DNA of 64,000 bases from Cydia pomonella (GCF_033807575.1 NC_084704.1:37363968-37427967), one strand, 5' to 3'. Shown: positions 10,803 through 21,744, counted from the first letter of the stretch. The notes: generated by a model not told the origin, from the letters alone. Numbers and translations are program-made.

Positions 10803-11429
10803 CCTTAGCGTCTTAGAGGGCCCGCTCTATAATCCGGCATTAACACAGCGGTTGCATTCTTCGGTAGTGCCACGTGTTTGTTTTGGGCTTTTATTCTCCA
10901 TACAAACCTCTAACCCGGCAGTTCTAACAATCCGGCAAAGGGAGAAAAATCGGATGTTGGATTACCGAGCGCCTACTGTACTTGCCAAACGCAACATATG
11001 ACAAGTATGTTTCCGAGCATACAAATTCAGGGTTCAGATTGCCATAACGCATTGAATACGTTGCGTACGTGGGCTGAGTTTGTCGCCTTTAATATAAACA
11101 GGCATGTTGACAGTTGACACAAATCTTTGTGAATGTGAAGGTCGCATTCTCTTATAATTTTAAAGTGCCTACAATAAACGTTCGGCTTCATTTCATGATC
11201 AGACGATGCTTGTTCACAATACGGCCACCAATGGCCTCCGGTTACGTCTAGTCACGATTCTATCAGTAAATGGAAAATTATAGAAAGGGTTCTAAAGTTA
11301 CCTACGTATTGAAATAGTATACTTTCAAGGTAGGTATCTCGTAAGTGAATGGGTTAAATAATCAATTTGCTCTTTTCACTTGTTGCTATGGCTATCTCTC
11401 CTGGGTCACTCTAAAATAATGATTATCAT
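10803..11429. other. Unassigned sequence
   Basis: No gene or confident repeat. 'aatccggca' motifs recur at about 10831 and 10929 and may mark another degraded element. Confidence 0.35.
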
Positions 11430-11515
11430 TTTTTATACCACAACGGTGGCAAACAAGCATACGGCCTGCCTGATGGTAAGCAGTCACCGTATCCTATGGA
11501 CCCTTTAAAAACCTG
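11430..11515 (-). mobile_element. Retroposon 3' end ('ggtggcaaacaagcatacgg' family)
   Basis: 'ggtggcaaacaagcatacgg' and 'cctgcctgatggtaagcag' preceded by a T run: on the minus strand this is a 3' end followed by poly(A). Copies are at 21558, 26376, 39416, 45274, 49456 and 56551. Confidence 0.65.
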
Positions 11516-11644
11516 TACATTCCTTTTATTGAAGAACAGTATACCTTATACAGTAGACCCTCGGGAAAACCTCGGCAGGGAGCTCATTCCACAGCCGGAG
11601 CGACCGTGGGAGGAATTTTTTTTAGTACTACGTCGACGGAAATA

Positions 11645-12290
11645 AGCATATATATGACCCGCCTGATGCTGAGCAGTCTCCGTAGCCTATGGATGCTCCT
11701 TTTTTTTTTTTTTTTTTTCTAGGGGGGAAAATGCATTACGCATACCACCCGGGTGCGGGGGGTGACCCGAGTGGTTATGTGGGACTCCCGTCTAGGCTAA
11801 TGAGGCCGACGGTATACCCACTAAAAACCCCCCATATGCCACCTCGCCGCCTTATTGGTGGGGTTACGGGAACACTTGCGTACTCATCCGCGACAGCCTA
11901 TGGATGCTCCTAGCCTAACACCCCACACCCCCGTTGAGCTCTGGCAACCTTACTCACCGGCAGGAACACAACACTATGAATAGGGTCTACTGTTATTTGG
12001 CTGCGGTTTTCTGTAACGTGGAGGTACTTCCCTAGTTGGGCTCTGCTCTAGATCTCGAATGACATCCGCTGTGCTGTGCCCTACCACATCAAGCGAGATC
12101 ACATTCACAGTACCCATACCTCTCTTTTGGACGTAGTTTAAGGACATACCTAGGTCCAAAGTAAAGTTCCTCTTAAACCGCACAGTGCGCCACCATCTTG
12201 CCCTAATAATCCCGCCTTGCAGGCCGGCAACGCACTGTGAGCCCTCTGGTGTTACAGGGGTCCAAGGCCGTTGGAGTATCGCTATTATTA
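11645..12290 (-). mobile_element. Longer copy of the same retroposon, rearranged
   Basis: It carries the 'gacccgcctgatgctgagca' end, an 18-20 base T run near 11700, then the deeper body: 'ctctggcaaccttactcacc', 'ggtggaggtacttcc'-like sequence, 'ccctaccaca' and 'tttggacgtagtttaagg'. It ends after the 'ccgcacagtgcg' motif. The body is shared with 45274-45637. Short frames across it are not conserved. Confidence 0.55.
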
Positions 12291-12626
12291 ACCTTGATTG
12301 TGTTTGTGATGTTACACGAGTAATGTAAGGTACGTAGGAACATCACAAATGATATAATTTCTCAATCATTAACAGGCTGACACGACACAATCAAGCTTAA
12401 ACCAGCCGCGTGCTTCAAATCGTGATCGGATTGAATGAATCGTTATAACAATAGGTTTTATAATAGTTTCATGACCGACGACGGTTACAGCATGCCCAGT
12501 TGCCTACCGTGCCGCATGCGATACAATCATAACTCTTCGCTAATGAATGCGCGACGGCACGACGTCCTCTGCGTTTCGGCAGTGCTTTCCATTTTAACAA
12601 GCCTGTGACTTTCGTAAATATCGTCA

Positions 12627-12795
12627 TCCTAAATATCGTCATTCTAAATATCGTTGGGCGGATAGACGGAAGACCTCCGTGAGCTTGGCGTCGGCGAAAG
12701 CTGGCGTGAATTCGCTCAGGATAGAACAAAATGGCAGACTGTTGTGTTGGAGGCCAAGACTCATTTTGGGTCATCGCGCCAGCCAAGTAAGTATA
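12627..12795 (+). pseudogene. LINE ORF2 C-terminal relic (second copy of the 15960 element)
   Basis: 'gagcttggcgtcggcgaaag', 'gttggaggccaagactcatt' and 'ttgggtcatcgcgccagcca' match 15960-16245. The latter encodes an end reading 'EAKTHFGSSRQP'. Only the last ~55 codons and the 3' end are present, with a small duplication of 'cctaaatatcgt' at the left. It is broken and has no RT core. Confidence 0.55.
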
Positions 12796-12879
12796 GTAGT
12801 AGTGACTTTAGTAAAATAAAAACTTACAACAACATTTTTACTAAATTTTAGTATAAAAGAAATTGAAGAGTTAGTTCAC

Positions 12880-12960
12880 TTGGGTAAGAATCCAACTTGA
12901 AGTTTAAGAACACCGATCCGATCGCTCTCCTACTGAGCTACCGGGCTTACCAGAAGCGTG
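12880..12960 (-). repeat. tRNA-like relic (SINE head?)
   Basis: On the minus strand 'gcccggtagctcagtaggag' 'agcg' looks like a tRNA 5' end and D-arm (box A). The anticodon arm and T-arm are not recognisable, so this is not a functional tRNA gene. Confidence 0.3.
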
Positions 12961-12979
12961 CGAAATTACATTCTTTCCT

Positions 12980-13270
12980 TTTTAGGGTTCCGTACCTCGA
13001 GAGGAAAAACGGAACCCTTATAGGATCACTTTGTTGTCCGTCCATCCGTCTGTCTGTCTGTCAAGTCCCTTTGTCTCAGAAACGCGTGGAGGCATCAAGC
13101 TGGAATTTATATCAAATACTCAGGTCTACTGTTCCATGGAGCTGTGAAAAAATCAAGCTTCTAACACAACGAAATCAAAAGATACAGCCGTTTATGCCGC
13201 AAATTGTCGACACTCGCAAGGGAATCAAAACCTACTTTTGTTTACACTTAAGAGGGGCGCCATTTATCCT
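12980..13270 (+). repeat. Snapback repeat, diverged copy
   Basis: It starts 'tttttagggttccgtacctc', has 'acggaacccttataggatca' and a (CCGT/CTGT)n tract. The frame running through it is a by-product of the repeat. Confidence 0.6.
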
Positions 13271-13525
13271 CTAATATAATTTTCTCGCAGACGTATCAGC
13301 GTCTGATAAAAAAGTTAACATTTTAATCAGCCCTTGGATTGGTAGGACGTCGGCTCCCGACCGATTACGTCATTTAAATTTGATTAATTGAAATAAAATC
13401 AATATTCCAACAACTCAAAACGACAATTGAAAAACAGTCGTTTAAAAATTTCATGGATCTGTTTTTAGCGGTTTAATCTGTGCGATTTCTCTGTATCTAT
13501 ACTCGTAGTAATTGTAGATTAGGGA

Positions 13526-13833
13526 TGTCACGAATATTCACATTCGCATTTTTATATACTTACGAATATTCGCATCATTTTAAACTTCGCATCAAATGAA
13601 GCGAAAGTTTTGCGAATGTGCTGTCTCGTCGACTCGCGTATGGGCAATGCGGCGATAGCATTTTTGGCACTTTATAATTTATAACATCCCGTTCTAAGGT
13701 ATGCTTTACGTACTAACAGATTTTTCTAATTAGGAATAATAATAATAACTAAATATAACATTCGTATTCGCATTCGGACATTCGGATTCACATTCGCGAA
13801 TGTGAAGAATGCGACATTCGTGACATTCCTGAT
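13526..13833. mobile_element. MITE rich in ATTCG motifs
   Basis: The ends GGATGTCACGAATATTCACA and 'gcgacattcgtgacattcc' are inverted. Both arms are packed with 'cattcgcat' and 'cgaatgtg' motifs. No frame is present. Confidence 0.6.
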
Positions 13834-14850
13834 GTAGATGATTAGCTTCTACCCACGACTTTGTCTGCATAAAATGCGGTAATAAATTCCGTATTATAAC
13901 TATCGTATGTCCATCATTTAAATCAGTTCAGCAGTTTAAGCGTAAAGAGGTAACGTTACTTTCGAATCTACTAAAGAAACATGTTCATCGAACTTTCCGT
14001 TTTATGAAAATTGACAATTCACCGGCCTTTGAAGACGTAATTAATACGAAGACGCCTGTCAATTAATTTTGCCTATTGTACCGGACATATTGATTGCTTC
14101 TATAGTCTACAATAATTAGATATCAACGCCAAACCAATATTAATAGACTTACCTGTTTAATGAAACCATACATGTGTGATATATGCGCGTCGCCGCACAA
14201 AAGCGAAGACATAACAAAGTTATGTACCAACGTCTGAGTTGTATTGCACCAGTATAAGCAATAGTTTCAGCATACAGTGTTGCCATCTCTGTATTTCTAC
14301 AAATTAGAGAATATTCCAGGTGTTATACAGATTTTTGGCATTTTCGAGGAAGGACATAGGATAGTTTTTATCAGTCATCATCCCACGCAGACGAAGTAAG
14401 TAAAGTTAGATTTTGTGTACATTTTATTCAAGAGCAACGTAGATTAAAGAACCATGTCCTCGCAAAATCAAGCTGATGGCAATTGGCAGTTCTATGGACG
14501 CGTAATCTGGTTCATTCTAAACCTGTCACCGCTTCCACCAACGCTCTCCAACCGTCAGCCATCGCTCAGTAACATGATTACCACCAAACAATGGTTTGCT
14601 TACGACGTTTCCACGCTCTGAACTCGATACACACGCCATTGTTGCACGTTCCCACCGCGTTTCGCACAATCTTTCCCATTAGACCGTTCCCGTTCCCTTG
14701 CTAAATCTCTTCATATTAATCTGATTACTGAGGTGATGAGTATGCGATTATTCTTTTCTTTTCTGGCTGGTACATAAGTCTGTGAATATATCATAAACGT
14801 ATTCGGAAGGCGATTGCAGCATCATTACTTTTGCGGCAACGGTACAAAAA
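13834..14850. other. No gene recognised
   Basis: A fragment 'atcagttcagcagtttaagc' at about 13922 matches a retroposon tail also seen at 48300. The part from 14450 to 14760 is less AT-rich and contains no frame or repeat that I recognise. It is the best candidate for single-copy DNA in this part of the window. Confidence 0.35.
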
Positions 14851-15040
14851 GAGTCCGCAGCAAGCCCGGCCGAATGTTACCTTCCCATACAATGAAATAA
14901 GGTATATCTAATAATGGAATTAGTTTAAATACCACCAGCTTATAAAACAAACGAAATAGAGCAAGTATTTCGTTTACTACTAGACTAGGTATACCTTATC
15001 CTATTGTAAGTACAAAGTTCCAGTTTAAGGGGCTGTAGAC
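14851..15040. repeat. Interspersed repeat ('taaaacaaacgaaatagagc' family)
   Basis: 'agcttataaaacaaacgaaa', 'tagagcaa' and 'ataccttatcctattgtaag' recur at 23700-24100, 48470-48640 and 49280-49370. The family is non-coding and may be a dispersed MITE. Confidence 0.5.
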
Positions 15041-15082
15041 ATGAGTGGTTTTAATTTCAACTAGATACCTCCACGCTTTCCC

Positions 15083-15183
15083 GAGATAAAGGGTCTTGAC
15101 AGACAGACGGACGAACTGACCGACGGACAACAAATGTGATCCTATAAAGATTCCGTTTTTTCTCATTTAACGTACGGAACCAT
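15083..15183 (-). repeat. Snapback repeat fragment, minus strand
   Basis: 'gacagacagacggacgaact' and 'gattccgttttttctc' plus 'cgtacggaacc' are the reverse complement of the 5' part of the snapback family. Confidence 0.5.
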
Positions 15184-15940
15184 TAACTTGTATTTTCTGT
15201 TTGTCTCTAACAAATTTAATAAGGTTTATATTGGAAAGAAACGCTGATATGTTATTCCATGTCAACCATTTTGTTTTATCTTCCTTTTAGTGATTAATTA
15301 GTGTTATTTTTCCCTCGATTATTGACATTTAAAATAATACATGTAAAGAAATCGTGGGATTGAGTAGGTACATCGATTAGACACATGAAAGGTATTCTGT
15401 CAATTTGATATTCCGTAGGTGCCTTATGTATTAAATATAATGACATGTTTTCCAGCAGTGTATTAATATCCTTAATGAGGCGAAATTCGTTTCCATAATG
15501 ATTTTCTGTACACGTGTAAGTTATGTAGGAGTTGATAAAGACTTGATATCGTTGAAATTGGGTTCCGCTCAAAGAAAGTAATCTAAAAGGGGTTTATTGT
15601 TATTTGGCGCCCTCCTTGGAGCAAAATAAGGTATTTGGTACCCTACGGTATGTAATATAAAATACGCGGAAACTCCCGACTTAAAACAACGCCTAATAGG
15701 GGATATTACGCAAAACTCTGCGTAGGGGGTGCCTCTACCGCATACTGAGGGCCTACCACGGAACACAAACATTTCGTTATCTGCCACTCTATCACTCTTG
15801 CATATTCGGGCGATAAAGATAACGAAATTTAGATTTACGCGTTCTCGATAGCTCTCTGTTAACAAACCGCCTTGATGCATCAACGACATAGTGAAAACTT
15901 CTCTAAAAACTGTTTAAGGCATAGTATGTATAAATTACTC
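15184..15940. other. No recognised gene; two minus frames of ~92-106 codons
   Basis: The frames at 15294-15572 and 15569-15889 on the minus strand overlap by a few bases. They have no recognisable domain, biased composition or upstream signals. I regard them as chance frames. Confidence 0.35.
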
Positions 15941-15949
15941 TATGGTTTA

Positions 15950-16245
15950 TGTGTGTCCATTAGCCGAGCCGAACATAATAGGTCAGACCAAAGCACATCG
16001 TCTTCGCTGGCTTGGCCACCTCGAAAGGATGAGTGACGATCGGGCAGTCAAGAGGGCTTACTTGGGTCGACCAACTGGACGCCGTCCTGTTAGTCATCCT
16101 AAATATCGTTGGAGTGGAGACAGACCTCCGTGAGCTCGACGACAGCGAAAGCTGGCGCGAGTCCGCTCTGGACCGAGCAAAGTGGCGTGCTCTTGTGTTG
16201 GAGGCCAAGACTCATTTTGGGTCATCGCGCCAGCCAACCAAGTAA
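15950..16245 (+). pseudogene. LINE ORF2 C-terminal relic with frameshift
   Basis: This is the C-terminal end of a non-LTR retrotransposon reverse transcriptase. One frame (from about 15950) reads 'KAHRLRWLGHLERMSDDRAV' followed by a GRP-type Arg/Pro motif, typical of LINE ORF2 tails. After about 16110 the homologous continuation (acidic 'DLRELDDSESWRESALDRAK', then 'EAKTHFG') is in another frame, so a frameshift breaks it. The RT palm and endonuclease domains are missing (5' truncation). A shorter copy is at 12627-12795. Family naming is from motif recall, not a search. Confidence 0.7.
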
Positions 16246-16494
16246 GTATGGTTTATGTGATGTGATATTGCTGCTCTTTGGCGGCAGAACTTTGCAGTAA
16301 TTCATTCATACACTTAAGGGCGTCCGATAGCGTAGGGCGAATGCACGGAGCAAGCGCCTGCACGTGGGTGCTATTAGAGCTTAAATTCGTCGAATTATTT
16401 TCGATTGCTGTTTTTAATTTCCATTTTAAGATGATTTAATCCTTTTTGTCAGTTTAAGTACTTAGTATTTAAAAAAATCCATTACAAGCTTAAT
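16246..16494. other. Unassigned
   Basis: No open frame, inverted repeat or family signature recognised in this short stretch between two LINE relics. Confidence 0.35.
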
Positions 16495-16499
16495 ATTGT

Positions 16500-16690
16500 T
16501 AATGTTAGGGATGAAGGATGAATGTTGATGGACGGAGAGCGGATGGTAGACCCAAAAAACGATGGATGGATTATGTGAAAGAGGATATGAGAAAGAAAGG
16601 AGTGAGTGCTGTGATGACGAAATATAGAGGAGAATGGAAGAGAAGAACATGTTGTGCCACACATAACGTGGGATAAGGGCAGGAAGAAGA
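16500..16690 (+). pseudogene. Second type of LINE ORF2 C-terminal relic
   Basis: From 16527 the plus strand reads a 'GRPKKRWMDYVKEDMRKKGV' segment, the hallmark end of an endonuclease/reverse-transcriptase LINE protein. It continues toward a Trp/Lys/Cys-rich end. An extra A in the run at 16620 shifts the frame into a stop, so the piece is broken. The 3' region 'ggataagggcaggaagaaga' follows. It belongs to a different LINE family from 15950-16245. Confidence 0.65.
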
Positions 16691-16851
16691 AGATCCATAA
16701 CAAGCTTCCAAGTCGTAGATCACAAAGTCAAAATTCAAGTATGCAAATATGTATTCGCTTGGTCGTAACTCAGGAAATTATGAGTCTGTTTATTACGTTC
16801 CTGAAATGCCTCTGTTATACATACAGACATGGCAAACTAAAATAGAGCTGT

Positions 16852-16965
16852 AGGGCTAAGACGGTCGGCTCTTTATCATTTGTCACATTCTAACAAGTGT
16901 TTAAGCGCGAAAGTGACGGGCACAAGTGATAAAAATGGAACCATGCTGCCACCGCTGTAGACCTC
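16852..16965 (+). mobile_element. MITE 'gggctaagatggtcggctct' family, copy 1
   Basis: 'gggctaagacggtcggctct', 'aagcgcgaaagtgacgggca' and 'atggaaccatgctgccaccg' match copies at 17480 and 18304. The interior 'ccatgcctgtcac' segment is shortened here. Confidence 0.6.
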
Positions 16966-17479
16966 GCGAAGACAAAATGACACGAGAATCGGTTGAGAAA
17001 TGCGGCCTCTGGACAACTGGTCTGTCCGCATGAAAGGATTTTTGCCCAATCTGAAACGGTGTCCGTAGCTTTGGCTCGATCTACGAGAGTTCTCAGTTCG
17101 ACTACAGAACCCTGATCAAATGGAAAACTAAATAAGTATTTATTATACTATTTATATACGCACGTATAATGTTTATGTTAAGGAAAAGAGGACCTTTACT
17201 AATGTTTCGGATTTCTTCCGGTACCTTTCCCCCTAAACTCATAATCCTTCATAATTGGATGTTGTTATGGAAACCTGAGTAAAGTGCGGATTTACTTCTA
17301 TCAGAAATGGTTTATCTTATACCCTCGTCAAGGCGTGAAAATTTAAAATCTGCGACTTCGCTCCTGTACAGAGTTTTAAGTCATTAAAAAAATAATTAGT
17401 TAAATATTATTTCTACTTAGGATCACGAGCTTTTCACCTGTTCACAAAATATCACGAGAATCGGTTCAAAAATGCGATC

Positions 17480-17610
17480 TGTTGGGCTAAGATGGTCGAC
17501 TCTTTATAATTTGTCACTATGCCTGTCACATTCTAACAAGTATGTAAGCGCGAAAGTGACGGGCATAGTGACAAGTGATAAAAATGGAACCATGCTGCCA
17601 CCGCTGAAGA
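17480..17610 (+). mobile_element. MITE 'gggctaagatggtcggctct' family, copy 2
   Basis: This near-complete copy contains the inner hairpin 'cactatgcctgtcac' / 'gtgacgggcatagtg'. The 68-codon plus frame through it is fortuitous. Confidence 0.6.
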
Positions 17611-17670
17611 GAACATCCGGACATATGGAAGCGCTTTTATCCAAGCTGAAGCTAAGCTTCAAAAATATAG

Positions 17671-17810
17671 TGGTATAGGTTAAGGTTGTCTGGAAGAGAT
17701 CGCTTTTTAGCGATAAGACCGCCTGTTGTTGCTTAGTTTTTTTATGTTAATTGCTGTATTTGATCATGTTTTCGTTGTGCACAATAAAGAATATTATTAT
17801 TATTATTTGG
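17671..17810 (+). mobile_element. LINE 3' UTR
   Basis: 'gaagagatcgctttttagcg', 'ataagaccgcc' and 'gtgcacaataaagaatatta' with a (TTA)n tail form a typical LINE 3' end. It includes a polyadenylation-like AATAAA. Confidence 0.65.
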
Positions 17811-18300
17811 AACGGATACGGGATAATGGGGGTAGTAATACCGTTATAGGAGAGGCGGGGGGCATTGCTTTAACTCACACAGGTATAGAAACAATGTAGT
17901 TAAACACAAATCATTGGTACCATGGCCAATTGTATTGTAACGCCTGCAAAAATGTCTTTAAGACCAAGTTCGGTGGCCAGCCACATTAGAGCCCATAACA
18001 GGCAAAATCTATAATTTTCTGGGGTAGCCGTCATCGAAATCGCTGAGGACTATATCTATAGCGGTATTAATATACGGGACGGGTAAAATACGGGACGCGA
18101 CACTTAAATACGGTGACAGTCCTGTGTATACGGGACGTATGGCTTTATACATGTTACTAGAATTAGGTACCTTCATAAATAATGTCGTATCTAAAAATAA
18201 ACCTTGATACTAATATTCTTATAATTCCCTTTCAATTCTTATCATGTCTTGTTTTCAGATACACTCATATTTCCCATTGTTATTATTACAATTATCTCTG
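17811..18300. other. Unassigned, with 'tacgggacg' repeats
   Basis: Short 'atacgggac' motifs recur between 18070 and 18140. No frame or recognised element is present. Confidence 0.35.
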
Positions 18301-18303
18301 TAG

Positions 18304-18434
18304 TCCTAGGGCTAAGATGGTCGGCTCTTTATTATTTGTCACTATGGCTGTCACGTTCTAACAAGTATGTAAGTGCGAAAGTGACAAGCATAGTGACTAG
18401 CGATATAAATGGAACCAGGCTGCCACTGCTGGTT
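18304..18434 (+). mobile_element. MITE 'gggctaagatggtcggctct' family, copy 3
   Basis: It matches copy 2 throughout, including 'ttctaacaagtatgtaagtg' and 'tggaaccaggctgccactgc'. Confidence 0.6.
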
Positions 18435-18676
18435 ACCGTGGTATTTAAGTTATATTTATATAATATTTCGTTTCTCAGAAAAACCTTAAAGGGATTTCTA
18501 CGAAATCTTAACAGGAGCTTACGAAGCTGAAACACTAGCGAATAAAGACAAGACTAAATAATTAGAGTATTTTCTTTTACCTTGTTCTGAAAAAGAACAC
18601 TTTATTCTAGGTATTCCGAAATCGGAGCAAAATGTCTTTAATTTTAGAACATTGAGGAGAATCATGAAGTTCCGTA

Positions 18677-18825
18677 TTAGGGTTCCGTACCTCAAATGAA
18701 AAAAATGTAACCTTTATAGGCACACTCGTGAGTCTGTTTGTCAGAGCCTATTTGTTTCGAAACTAGTGGACCAATTAAGTTGGAATTCGGTACATACATT
18801 ACATATGTAAAGGACTATGCGTCAA
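18677..18825 (+). repeat. Snapback repeat, 5' part
   Basis: 'ttagggttccgtacctcaaa' and 'acctttataggcacactcgt' match the family start. The copy is cut off by the palindrome at 18829. Confidence 0.5.
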
Positions 18826-18828
18826 AAT

Positions 18829-19232
18829 GGCCCCAATACCAACAGAGTTGAGAGTAAGTTCATTAGATAGGTATTTCTATGTACTTCATTTCGTTCTATG
18901 GGCACCAAGCGAAATTCCATTGCAGAACTGAGATATTGGTATTTTAGTCAAAATATCGTCACCCTTATTACCTAGGCAATATAGTCCACCGCCGGGCCAG
19001 CGCGGCAAATCATTCAGTGTGCTCGCCCGGCGGTGCGCGAACATCTACCCTGCAGTAATTAATTTACTTACTTGGACTCTATTGCCTAGGTAATAAGGGT
19101 GACGACATTTTGGCTAAAATACCAATATCTCAGTTCTGCAATGGAATTCCGCTTGGTGCCCATAGAACAAAATGAAGTTCATAGAAATACCTATCTAATG
19201 ACCTTACTCTCATTTCTGTTGGCGTTGGGTCC
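18829..19232. mobile_element. Long palindromic element, ~159-bp arms
   Basis: Bases 18829-18987 pair with 19074-19232 with few mismatches (shared blocks include 'ggcaccaagc', 'cagaactgagatattggtat' and 'cacccttattacctaggcaa'). The spacer holds a second, perfect 11-bp GC hairpin (CACCGCCGGGC / GCCCGGCGGTG, 18987-18997 and 19025-19035). A single arm relic is at about 50007-50060. The 103-codon plus frame is a shadow. Confidence 0.7.
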
Positions 19233-20070
19233 AGGCTCCATACAAAGTTGCCCATGGTCCTTTCATAAATTTGTGTCCCAAAGATCGCCATGTAACGTAA
19301 AAATTGAGAAAAAATTTGCAAACTATATTGTGTTACACGTATGTCAAATGATAAAGCTGATTATGAGAATCTCAAATATTTTTTTAACTTGGGTAAGCAA
19401 TTCTGTATAATCTGTTAGAAAACGAAACTTCTATGAACAAGAAAATCTGTTACTTCCGTTTTTTTCCTTTACACAAAGCGACGAGTATCTACTAATTATA
19501 ATACAAAAACAGTTTATGAAAGTATATTTAAAACACAGATACGCGGGCGTTGTATTCGATTTCGTTATTATTAGATTACCTTTAATTTATATTATTATTG
19601 AGCTCAAATTTCGGGTATTATTATAAATTAGTAGTACTTAGTCTCAGAATGGGGTCGACTTGGCAAGACTGAAAATATCCTCAATTCAAGCCAATCTAAG
19701 TCTTAAAAATTCTGTACACGAAAAAAATACAAAAATATGGTGTTATAAGTAGTCTTTTTGAGACCTGTGGTCTATGAAGGGTTAATTTAGTCCGTTTCAA
19801 CTGTACAATACACAGGTTTGGCCTTTTACTGCAAATGGCTTGCGTTCGTCGTGTCACATCGTTTTGAGAACCACTCCCCTGATTACCAAAGCCAGTATTG
19901 GAATCCTTGGCGTCGCGGCATGGTCGTGAGGCCGATCCTGATTTTGAGATTTTACACGTATCATATTATCAAAGCATGATATGTTCTCTTTCTCCCTGTT
20001 GGGATGACAGAGGGTCGTGCGTCGATTAAAGTCCCGAAACGGGTAAATTTTTGGTCAATCTGATTAAATA
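19233..20070. other. No gene recognised
   Basis: AT-rich, no long frame. No family signature was recognised. Confidence 0.35.
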
Positions 20071-20078
20071 CGTTCCTT

Positions 20079-20280
20079 ATGCGAACTGCCAAGGAGTGGA
20101 ATGCCCTGCCCGAGTCTGTGTTTCCGCATGAGTACAATCTGGAGCTGTTCAAGGCTAGAGTAACTAGGTATCTCGTAGGTAAGCGTGCTCGACTGTAGAC
20201 CGCATCATCGTCATTAACCATCAGGTGTGATCGTGTTTGACCACCTATCCTATTTGCCTATCCTCCAGTAAAAAAATTGC
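20079..20280 (+). pseudogene. LINE ORF2 last 39 codons plus 3' tail
   Basis: Frame 20079-20198 reads 'RTAKEWNALPESVFPHEYNL' then 'ELFKARVTRYL' and a stop. This is the usual extreme C-terminus of a lepidopteran non-LTR reverse transcriptase (W-N-x-L-P ... F-K-x-R-V pattern). It is followed by a 3' UTR of the 'accatcaggtg' type ending at an A run near 20270. All upstream domains are missing, so it is a 5'-truncated copy. The ATG at 20079 is incidental. Confidence 0.65.
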
Positions 20281-20310
20281 CTGATCAAATCAGGTACGGA
20301 CGCAAAAATA

Positions 20311-20457
20311 TGTGACATTATCTATGAAAAGGGACCTTCTGTTCGGTGGCGCTTAGGCCATTATAAACGATGCTCCCATATTATAAACAACGCCGCGCTA
20401 CGCAGTGCGGCGTAAGCGCCATCGACAATAAGGTCCCTTTTCATAGATAATGTCACA
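20311..20457. mobile_element. MITE 'AAGGTCCCTTTT' family, TA-flanked, perfect TIR
   Basis: TGTGACATTATCTATGAAAA + GGGACCTT (28 bp) is the exact reverse complement of the right end. TA flanks both sides. The interior has 'gcggcgtaagcgccatcgac'. Relatives are at 22391, 23212, 39115 and 54192. Confidence 0.75.
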
Positions 20458-21041
20458 TATATTGACAATTTCTAATCTGGTCAAATTGGTTAACTGGATC
20501 ATTCCGCCTAGACCTTACAGTAGGCCGATGATGACAGAGTAATGAGACTCAAGAACATGTCATCCTGTCGTCTTGTTCGTCAGAGGTGGTTCTTCGGGTA
20601 GTCAAAGTAGGTAGGAAGGTACGTCCAGTGAGTAAGAGCATGTTCGATCGTTCGTATTTAGCGGGTATAAACGGTATAACAGTTTAACAGGACCGATAGA
20701 GAAGCAGATAACGACATTTTCATTTTCTATGTTCGTGGCCTGTCCGTCGACTACATACGCTCTATAACAAGCAATCGTCAAAACAGTCTGCCCGCTCCCT
20801 GGTTGCTCGACGCGACGCTATTATGAATACCAAACAACCTGTTGTCCGCTGGAATGTCTACCAATGGCTGACTAGAATGCCAATTTGAATGTCGGCTTGA
20901 TTCGAAGAATGAGATACGATAACGATAAGTTCTCATTTAGATATAAATAAATAAATATCGAGCTTTGCTACTTTAATGATGATTGTCGGTGACATGTATA
21001 TGGAACATAAAGTTCCAGGATATATTCTGGTTAAAGATATA
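20458..21041. other. No gene recognised
   Basis: No frame or recognised repeat. Confidence 0.35.
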
Positions 21042-21304
21042 TAAATAAATAAATAAATATAATAGGATATTATTACACAAATTGACTAAGTCCCACAGTA
21101 AGCTCAATAAGGCTTGTGTTGAGGGTACTTAGACAACGATATATATAATATATAGATATTTATAAATACTTAAATACATAGAAAACACCCATGACTCAGG
21201 GACAAATATCCATGTTCACTACACGAATAAATGCCCAGGATTTGAACCCGGGACCATCAGCTTCGTAGGCAGGGTCACTACCCACTAGGCCAAACCGGTC
21301 GTCA
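21042..21304 (-). mobile_element. tRNA-derived SINE, minus strand, nearly full length
   Basis: The order is the mirror of the 48905 copy: tail with AAATA repeats at the left, 'taagtcccacagtaagctca', then 'ggatttgaacccgggaccat' (box B complement) and 'cactaggccaaaccggtcgt' (box A complement). Confidence 0.8.
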
Positions 21305-21557
21305 TATATCAGATATCGTTTGTATGTCGTATAATTGACAGAAGCAGCTCGATTCGGGCAACCAATGTCACTTTGATGTTAGAAATATCACAGATAGATC
21401 TTATTAGGATCACAGCGTCAATTTTGACATGTCGTTTAGCTATCGATCTTTTAAATATCTTTCCAAGATCTTAAACGTGTCCTTATCATTCTTCGAATCG
21501 GGCCGTGTATTGTAGAATATTTTTCATTCTGTAAGAACAATTTTGACTATGAATAAC

Positions 21558-21744
21558 TTTTTTTTATTTGTCGGTGGCAAACAAGCAGACGGCCCGCCTG
21601 GTGGTAAGCAGTCTCCGTAGCCTATGGACGCCTGCAACTCCAGAGGAGTTACATGCGCGTTGCCGACCCTAACTCTCCGCACCCTCGTTGAGCTCTGGCA
21701 ACCTTACTCACCGGCAGGAACATACTAACACTATGAGTAGGGTA
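21558..21744 (-). mobile_element. Retroposon, 'ggtggcaaacaagcatacgg' family
   Basis: A T run then 'cggtggcaaacaagcagacg', 'tccagaggagttacatgcgc' and 'ctctggcaaccttactcacc'. The 3' end is at the left. Confidence 0.7.

Noticed and set aside
12880..12960. Possible tRNA gene on the minus strand (D-arm present)
   Set aside because: The T-arm and 3' acceptor strand are missing.
12897..13274. 125-codon plus frame as a host gene
   Set aside because: It coincides with the snapback repeat (including the CCGT/CTGT tract), which has no conserved frame in its other copies.
15294..15889. Two adjacent minus frames (92 and 106 codons) as a two-exon gene
   Set aside because: They have no recognisable domain, no codon bias or splice consensus that I could support, and are surrounded by repeats.
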